A stretch of DNA of 64,000 bases. Source: Mesorhizobium plurifarium (GTDB lineage Bacteria > Pseudomonadota > Alphaproteobacteria > Rhizobiales > Rhizobiaceae). Shown here piece after piece: positions 58,612 through 64,000 of the stretch; positions within the stretch are counted from its first letter, which is position 1, and every line of letters starts with the position of its first letter. The stretch lies in NCBI GenBank assembly GCA_000824785.1, contig CCNB01000003.1:242899-306898 (forward strand), given 5' to 3'. Under the pieces are notes generated by a model. It was not told where the DNA came from, did not search any database, and saw only the letters and a program-made list of their open reading frames with translations. The translations under genes were made by a program, and so were the position numbers.

Positions 58612-59517
58612 ATGACAGATCTGGCAGAGGCCGGGTCCGTGGCCGCTCGGCCGGCGGGCAACCTGGCGACGCCTCCGGCTTCCGGGGACAACGGGTCCGC
58701 CCCGGCGGCCGGCAGAAGTTGGTTTGACGGTCTTTCCGAAGGCAACCGCAAGCTCGCTGAAGCCAAGGGCTGGACCAAGGCCGAAAGCCTCGACCGGGTT
58801 TTCACATCCTATGCGGAACTGGAGCGCCAGCAGGGCGAAAGCCTGCGCGTTCCGGCAAAGGACGCGCCGAAGGAGGAATGGGACAGGTTCCATTCCAGAT
58901 TGCCGGAGGCGATGCGTCCGCTGACCTCGGCCGAGAAGGTCGAATACCGGCGGCCCGACAACCTGCCGGAAAACTTCGCCTATTCGGACGAGCTCGCCAA
59001 TGCCTCGAAAGCCTGGGCGGTCGAAGCGGGCGCGAGCCCGAAGATCGCGCAGGCCTATCACGACCGCTTCGTCGGCTACATGGCTGAGCAAGCTGCGCAG
59101 CAACAGGCGGCGCTATCGCGCTCGGTGGAAGCCACGCATGACGAGCTGGTGCGCGATTGGGGGCCGACCGGCAGCGACGGTTTTCGCCAGAAGCTCGAGG
59201 TCGCCAACCGGGCGATGAAGAGGCTCGGCCTGGTCGACGCCTACAAGCAGAAGGGCATCCTTCTGCCCGACGGCGCGCTGACCGATCCGCAGATCGCGCG
59301 CGCCTTCCATGCGATCGGCGAGGCGATGTTCCGCGAGGACACGATCGACGCCGACGCAGCGCCACGGGGCCACAACCCCTTCCGTCGCAACGCCGCCGGC
59401 GAGCGCAACATCTCGGCCATTTCCGCCCTTGTCAAAAGCGACCCTCAACGCGCCCGGCGGCTGGCCAGGGATGCCGGCGAAAACCCGGATCTCTGGATGC
59501 CCAACAACCCGCTTTAG
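58612..59517 (+). CDS. Phage scaffolding protein
   Basis: 301 residues, helical and charged, with an Ala/Gly-rich start (SWFDGLSEGNRKLAEAKGW), a long acidic middle and a basic end (PQRARRLARDAGENPDLW). The start motif and placement immediately before the capsid gene are typical of T7-like scaffolds, which guide capsid assembly and are then released. Confidence 0.75.
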   Translation: MTDLAEAGSVAARPAGNLATPPASGDNGSAPAAGRSWFDGLSEGNRKLAEAKGWTKAESLDRVFTSYAELERQQGESLRVPAKDAPKEEWDRFHSRLPEAMRPLTSAEKVEYRRPDNLPENFAYSDELANASKAWAVEAGASPKIAQAYHDRFVGYMAEQAAQQQAALSRSVEATHDELVRDWGPTGSDGFRQKLEVANRAMKRLGLVDAYKQKGILLPDGALTDPQIARAFHAIGEAMFREDTIDADAAPRGHNPFRRNAAGERNISAISALVKSDPQRARRLARDAGENPDLWMPNNPL

Positions 59518-59556
59518 CCGCCGGCCCTATCTCACCAACCTCAAAGGAAAGACCAA

Positions 59557-60546
59557 ATGGCAGACGCCTATACCCGCATCGCGGACGCGATCGTTCCGTC
59601 CGTCTATGCCCAGTACTCGTTCGAGGAGCATGTCCAGTCCCTCGAGATCTACCAGGCCGGCATCCTGTTTTCCGATCCGGCGATCTCCTCGAAGCTCTCC
59701 ATGGGCGGCCGCTCCGTCGACATGCCCGGCTGGAAGGACCTCGGCAACGATCCGTCCGAGCCGGTCAATGACGACCCGGCCGATTCCATCGAGATGAAGA
59801 AGATCGGCTCGCGCCGCGAGGTCGCCGCCCGCAACGTGCGCGCCCAGGCCTGGGGCGTTCCGGATCTCACTGCGATCCTGGCCGGTGACGACCCGCAGAA
59901 GCTGATCGTGCGCCGCCAGACCGAATACTGGCAGCGCGCCAACAAGCTGACCCTGCTCGGCATCCTCAAGGGCGTGCTGGCGGACAATGTGGCGAACGAC
60001 GGCGGCGATCTGGTGCGCACCACCGGCGCCTCGATCGTCGACACCGACATCATCGAGGCGGCCTATCTGATGGGCGACCGGGCCGACAAGTTCCGCACCA
60101 TCTGGATGCATTCCAAGCAGATGAAGGCGCTGAAGCTCGCCGACCTCATCGACTATGTGCCGTCCTCGGAGCAGGGCGGGCCGCTCATCCCCTATTACAT
60201 GGGGCTGCGCTGCGTGGTCGACGACGACATCCCGGTCGCGGCCGGCGTCTATACGGCCTTCATGTTCAAGGACAAGGCGATCCTGTGGAATGAGCTGCCG
60301 GTCAGCTCCGAAGGCGGCCCGCTGGAATTCGACCGCAAGCCGCGCCAGGGCCATGGCGGCGGCGTCACCGAAATGGTGGGGCGCCGGCACTTCGTGGCGC
60401 ATGTGCCGGGGACGAGATTCCTCGACGCTTCGACGGCCGGCGAGTTCGCCACCGACGCCGAGCTCGCGCTGGCGGCGAACTGGGACCGCACGGCGTCCAG
60501 CGTGAAGAGCATGAGCTTCATCGCGCTGAAGACGACGGAGGCGTAA
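59557..60546 (+). CDS. Phage major capsid protein
   Basis: 329 residues. MADAYTRIADAIVPSVYAQY, SMGGRSVDMPGWKDLGNDPS EP, IWMHSKQMKALKLADLIDYV and FVAHVPGTRFLDAS are the coat-protein blocks of HK97-fold capsids in podovirus-like clusters. AAAGGAAAG ribosome site. Confidence 0.83.
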   Translation: MADAYTRIADAIVPSVYAQYSFEEHVQSLEIYQAGILFSDPAISSKLSMGGRSVDMPGWKDLGNDPSEPVNDDPADSIEMKKIGSRREVAARNVRAQAWGVPDLTAILAGDDPQKLIVRRQTEYWQRANKLTLLGILKGVLADNVANDGGDLVRTTGASIVDTDIIEAAYLMGDRADKFRTIWMHSKQMKALKLADLIDYVPSSEQGGPLIPYYMGLRCVVDDDIPVAAGVYTAFMFKDKAILWNELPVSSEGGPLEFDRKPRQGHGGGVTEMVGRRHFVAHVPGTRFLDASTAGEFATDAELALAANWDRTASSVKSMSFIALKTTEA

Positions 60547-60557
60547 GGCGCCGTTTC

Positions 60558-60762
60558 CTCGCCCCCACGCAGTGGGGGAGAGGTGGCTCGGCGAAGCCGA
60601 GACGGAGAGGGGGAGCGCCCTACGAAGACCCCTCTCCGTCCGCTTCGCGGACACCTCTCCCCCGCCTTTGGCGGGGGCGAGGAACCCAAGCATCGCAGAA
60701 GCCGGCGCCGCCCCTCATTGCCCTGCCGGGTATTTCTCCCCGTGAACGGGGAGAAAGAAGCA
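60558..60762. repeat. Type A repeat plus additional fragment
   Basis: CCTCGCCCCCACGCAGTGGGG ... GGCGGGGGCGAGGA full palindrome (60558-60683), then a separate CTTTCTCCCCGTTCACGGGG AG-type hairpin (read on the minus strand, ~60735-60760). Occupies the whole gap before the tubular A gene. Confidence 0.75.
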
Positions 60763-60791
60763 CTCCACCTCCCACCACGGATCACCGACCC

Positions 60792-61391
60792 ATGGCCATC
60801 ACCCCGCTCGACATCGCCAACATGGCGCTGGCCGTTCTCGACGAAGCGCCGATCGACAGTCTCGACCAGGACGTCAAGGCGGCGCGCCTGCTCAATCTTC
60901 ACCTCGACCTCACTCGCGAGGGCGAGCTCGCCAAGCATGCCTGGGTGTTCGCCATCCTCTCGGCGCAGGTTCCCGGTGCGGATACCGGGTCCGGCAATTG
61001 CACGCTGAACTATGTCTACGAGCTGCCGGCCGACTGCATCCGTCCGCTGCCGCTGACGCAAAATGGCGAGCCGGACGGGCAGCCGATCTCCTGGCGCCAG
61101 GAGGCGGGGCTGATCTATTGCGACCAGCCAGGGCCGCTGACCATCCGCTACATCGCCAATCTGACCGACCCGAACGACTGGGACGCGCTGTTCACCGAAG
61201 TGCTCGTGGCGGCGCTGGCGATCAAAACAGCGCATCCGCTGACCCACAAGGCCGGCATGATCGACATCGCCCGGGCGGCCTACGACCGCGCGCTTGACGC
61301 GGCCTTCAGCGCCAACGCCATCCAGCGTGGCGGCCGGCTCTATGCCGGCGCCTGGGCGGTTCAGCGCGGCGATTTCCGGAGTCTTCGTTGA
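60792..61391 (+). CDS. Tail tubular protein A (T7 gp11-like)
   Basis: 199 residues. MAITPLDIANMALAVLDEAP I, a helical domain LNLHLDLTREGELAKHAWVF and the strand-rich NYVYELPADCIRPLPL are the gp11 adaptor pattern. Forms the ring between portal and nozzle. Stop overlaps the next ATG (TGATG). Confidence 0.8.
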   Translation: MAITPLDIANMALAVLDEAPIDSLDQDVKAARLLNLHLDLTREGELAKHAWVFAILSAQVPGADTGSGNCTLNYVYELPADCIRPLPLTQNGEPDGQPISWRQEAGLIYCDQPGPLTIRYIANLTDPNDWDALFTEVLVAALAIKTAHPLTHKAGMIDIARAAYDRALDAAFSANAIQRGGRLYAGAWAVQRGDFRSLR

Positions 61392-63844
61392 TGACTGCGC
61401 TCTATCCGGTCCAGGACGTCTTCACCCGCGGCGAGATCTCGCCCAGGCTCCACTCGCGCGCCTCGCTCGAGCTCTATCGCGCGGCGCTCGCCAAATGCGA
61501 GAACTTCGTCACGCTGCCGCATGGCGGCATCCGGGCCCGCGGCGGCACCTACTTCGTCGGCGAGGTGAAGAACTCGGCGAAGAGGACCCGCGGCATTCCC
61601 TTCATCTTCTCCTCCGACCAGGCCTATTTCCTCGAGTTCGGCGACCAATATATCCGCGTCTACGCCTATGGCGCGCGCGTCGGCACGGTCGAGATCGCGT
61701 CGCCCTATCTCGAAGCGGATCTTTTCGAGCTTGCCTATGTGCAGTCGGCCGACCAGATGTGGATCACGCATCGGAACTATCCACCCAAGGTACTGACGCG
61801 CGAGGCGCACACCACCTGGACGCTGACCGATTTTCAGTTTCTGGATGGGCCATACGACGACATCAACGATACCGGAACGACGATGACGCCGGCCCAGACC
61901 GGCGCCGTCCATCCGATCATGACCGGCCTGACCACGCCGAGCGGCACGGTTTCGGGCGCCTATTCCGTCGGCAATGAATGGGGACCGTTCAGCAGTGGCG
62001 CCGGCGACTTTTATGACGCGGATCACGGCAACGGCTGGCTTGCTTATGACTTTCCCGGATCGGCTACGAAAGTCTGCGATGCCTACTGGATCGCGGCTGT
62101 GGCCGGCAACCCCGAGTATACGCCCATATCGTGGACCTTCGAGGGCTACGACGGCAGCAACTGGGTCGTTATCGACACCCGGTCAGCCGAAAGCGGATGG
62201 TCCAGAAGTGAGCGTCGGTTCTACGAATGCGCTAACAAGATCGCGTTCCAATCCTATCGCCTGAACTGGTCGGCATCGAACGACAGCAACCAGAACGACA
62301 GCGCCATCCATCGTATGGGCTGGCACGAGGCCGGCGACAGCATGACGCCGTTCAGTCTCACTGCGTCATCGACGCTCGGCGTCAATGACGCAGCAGGCTT
62401 CCAATCGACCGATGTCGGGCGCGCCATCCGGCTGCTGGGCTCGGACGGCATCTGGCGCTGGGCGAAGATCGCGAGCGTCGTCAGCACCACCGTTGTCACC
62501 ATCAGGCTCTACGGACATTCGCTGCCGGACCTCACGCCGATCACCCGCTGGCGTCTCGGCACGTTCGTGCCAGGAAAATATGTGGAATCGGGATCGCTCT
62601 ACGAGGAGCGGCTGGCCTTCAGCCGGCGCTTTTCGGTCTATGCGTCGGTCACCGGCGACTTCGACAATTTCGCGCTCGGCGAGAAGGACGACGATGCGCT
62701 GGAATTCATCCAGGCCGGCGGCGGCCAGGCCAACGACATCGTCTGGATCGCCGATTCCGACGGCGCGCTTCTGATTGGCACATCGGGCGGCATCCGCGCG
62801 CTGTCGGGATCCGGCCTAGACGAGGCGCTGACGCCTTCCTCGTTCAAGAACCGCCGCTCGCGCACCTTCGGTTGCGCCCGCATCCGCCCGGTCGATGCCG
62901 GCCAGTCCTTCCTCTATGTTACGCGCTCGCGCCGTTCGATCGCGGAGCTGACGCAGGTGCAGACCACCCGTTATCAATCCGACGACATCGGCCAGATATC
63001 GGAGCACATCCCGAAGAAAGGTGTCGTAGAGCTCGCCTACCAGACGGACCCGGACCCAATCCTTTGGTTTCCGCTGGATAACGGAGAGCTTGGGGGATAC
63101 ACGCACCAGCCGAGCCAGGAAGTTCGCGGCATGCACCGCCATCGCATCGGCGGAACGTTTTCCGGCTCCGATTGGGCGGCCGTCGAGAGCGCGGTGGTCA
63201 CGCCCGGACAGAACGGCGTCGACGACATCTGGCTGATCGTCAAACGCACCATCGCCGGCGTGACCAAGCGCTATATCGAGGTGATGCAGACGCCCTTCGA
63301 ATACGGCGCGTTGGAAGACGCCTTCCAAGTCGATTGCGGGCTGACCTATTCGGGCGCCGCGGTCAACGTCGTCTCCGGCCTCGGCCACCTTGATGGCGAG
63401 AAAGTCGACGTGCTGGCCGACGGCAGGGTCTTTCATGGTCTTACCGTCGCCTCCGGCCAAGTGACGCTGCCTGGCGGCGCAACCGCAGCCAAATGGCAGG
63501 TCGGGCTTGCCTTTCAAGCCCAGGCTGACACGCTGGAGCTCGATGTCGGCAGCCAGGACGGCTCGATCATCGGCCGCCGCAAGAAAGTGGGCAAGCTGAT
63601 CCTGTCGCTGCTCGAGACCGACACCACGGGGCTTCAGGTTCAGTCCTTCATGCGCGGCCGCTGGGAAACCGTGCGCATGCCCTCCATCGTCACGCCCGAC
63701 GGCAAGGCCAAGCTCTACACCGGCAATGTCGAGGTGCCGGTCGACGACAGCTGGGAAGGGCAGGGCAGGGTGAAGATCCGCCACGTCAACCCCACGCCCT
63801 GCACGATCCGGGCCTTCACGCCTGTGTTCGACGCGGAGCCGTAG
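61391..63844 (+). CDS. Tail tubular protein B / nozzle (T7 gp12-like)
   Basis: 817 residues. FTRGEISPRLHSRASLELYR, NFVTLPHGGIRARGGTYFVG and FLEFGDQYIRVY are the nozzle start; KNRRSRTFGCARIRPVDAGQ and the RYIEVMQTPFE block follow. An inserted beta-rich domain (~190-320) with WTFEGYDGSNWVVIDT resembles a carbohydrate-binding discoidin-like module and may bind host surface sugars. Makes the tail nozzle. Confidence 0.8.
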   Translation: MTALYPVQDVFTRGEISPRLHSRASLELYRAALAKCENFVTLPHGGIRARGGTYFVGEVKNSAKRTRGIPFIFSSDQAYFLEFGDQYIRVYAYGARVGTVEIASPYLEADLFELAYVQSADQMWITHRNYPPKVLTREAHTTWTLTDFQFLDGPYDDINDTGTTMTPAQTGAVHPIMTGLTTPSGTVSGAYSVGNEWGPFSSGAGDFYDADHGNGWLAYDFPGSATKVCDAYWIAAVAGNPEYTPISWTFEGYDGSNWVVIDTRSAESGWSRSERRFYECANKIAFQSYRLNWSASNDSNQNDSAIHRMGWHEAGDSMTPFSLTASSTLGVNDAAGFQSTDVGRAIRLLGSDGIWRWAKIASVVSTTVVTIRLYGHSLPDLTPITRWRLGTFVPGKYVESGSLYEERLAFSRRFSVYASVTGDFDNFALGEKDDDALEFIQAGGGQANDIVWIADSDGALLIGTSGGIRALSGSGLDEALTPSSFKNRRSRTFGCARIRPVDAGQSFLYVTRSRRSIAELTQVQTTRYQSDDIGQISEHIPKKGVVELAYQTDPDPILWFPLDNGELGGYTHQPSQEVRGMHRHRIGGTFSGSDWAAVESAVVTPGQNGVDDIWLIVKRTIAGVTKRYIEVMQTPFEYGALEDAFQVDCGLTYSGAAVNVVSGLGHLDGEKVDVLADGRVFHGLTVASGQVTLPGGATAAKWQVGLAFQAQADTLELDVGSQDGSIIGRRKKVGKLILSLLETDTTGLQVQSFMRGRWETVRMPSIVTPDGKAKLYTGNVEVPVDDSWEGQGRVKIRHVNPTPCTIRAFTPVFDAEP

Positions 63845-63875
63845 AAGATCTTGCCGCCGCAATAGTCAACGCCGA

Positions 63876-64000
63876 GTTCCCGCCCCCTCTCTGGCCTGCC
63901 GGCCATCTCCCCCGCAAGGGGGAGATCGGATGTCGTTGGCTTTCGCCAATCGCCAATGTCGCAGAAAAGCGCCAGCGACGAAGCTGCCAATCTCCCCCCT
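63876..64000. repeat. Type A repeat, continuing beyond window
   Basis: CTGGCCTGCCGGCCA + CTCCCCCGCAAGGGGGAG arm, then a spacer and the beginning of an opposed arm at the last bases (CCAATCTCCCCCC). Confidence 0.7.

Overview
The window looks like chromosome of a Mesorhizobium-type alphaproteobacterium (Rhizobiales). It is GC-rich and dense. Several gene families are typical of that group (AzlCD, HWE kinase, DUF892/KGG/CsbD stress proteins, DUF982, DUF6894). It also carries abundant palindromic intergenic repeats of the kind common in this group. No rRNA, tRNA, CRISPR array or integrase was seen.

Layout. (1) 1-6.7 kb: amino-acid catabolism. A LivM permease end, an Lrp regulator, two diaminopropionate ammonia-lyase copies and two M20 amidohydrolases together suggest use of 2,3-diaminopropionate or an N-acyl/N-carbamoyl derivative. 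(2) 6.7-11.3 kb: a PAS-GGDEF-EAL protein, azlCD and its divergent Lrp regulator. (3) 11.3-29.5 kb and 36.5-37.6 kb: a stress island of small proteins (DUF892 ferritin-like, KGG, CsbD, DUF6894, DUF883, PhnA-like, SPW), an Nramp-like transporter, pyrophosphatase, two Crp/Fnr paralogues and an HWE kinase. Eleven promoters here match the rhizobial general-stress sigma consensus GGAAC-N18-TT. (4) 29.9-33.4 kb: an HTTM membrane protein in a three-gene operon, plus a glycine-rich secreted protein; two of these genes share a 5' leader and N-terminal sequence. (5) 33.4-36.4 kb: an Lrp regulator divergent from a short tryptophan-2,3-dioxygenase-like protein, DoxX, and small proteins.

(6) 37.8-64 kb: a T7-like (podovirus-type) virion gene cluster: small terminase, split large terminase, portal, Bbp19-like protein, scaffold, major capsid and tail tubular proteins A and B. 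It is invaded by host-type palindromic repeats and no replication or integration genes are visible. Its most striking content is two copies of an internal-virion-like protein (start MVHIIPLF) fused to three different toxin-like C-termini: a phospholipase A2-like domain, a BPSL0067/NlpC-like amidase and an HNH nuclease-like domain. Each is followed by small genes with the location expected of matching immunity proteins: membrane proteins for the lipase, signal-peptide proteins for the amidase, and cytoplasmic Tdi1/DUF1851-type proteins for the nuclease. An orphan toxin tip, a duplicated junction sequence and an AT-richer immunity array show repeated cassette exchange.

Taken together the virion cluster resembles a domesticated podovirus-like particle that may carry or display polymorphic toxins. 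That is an inference from gene fusion and neighbourhood only.
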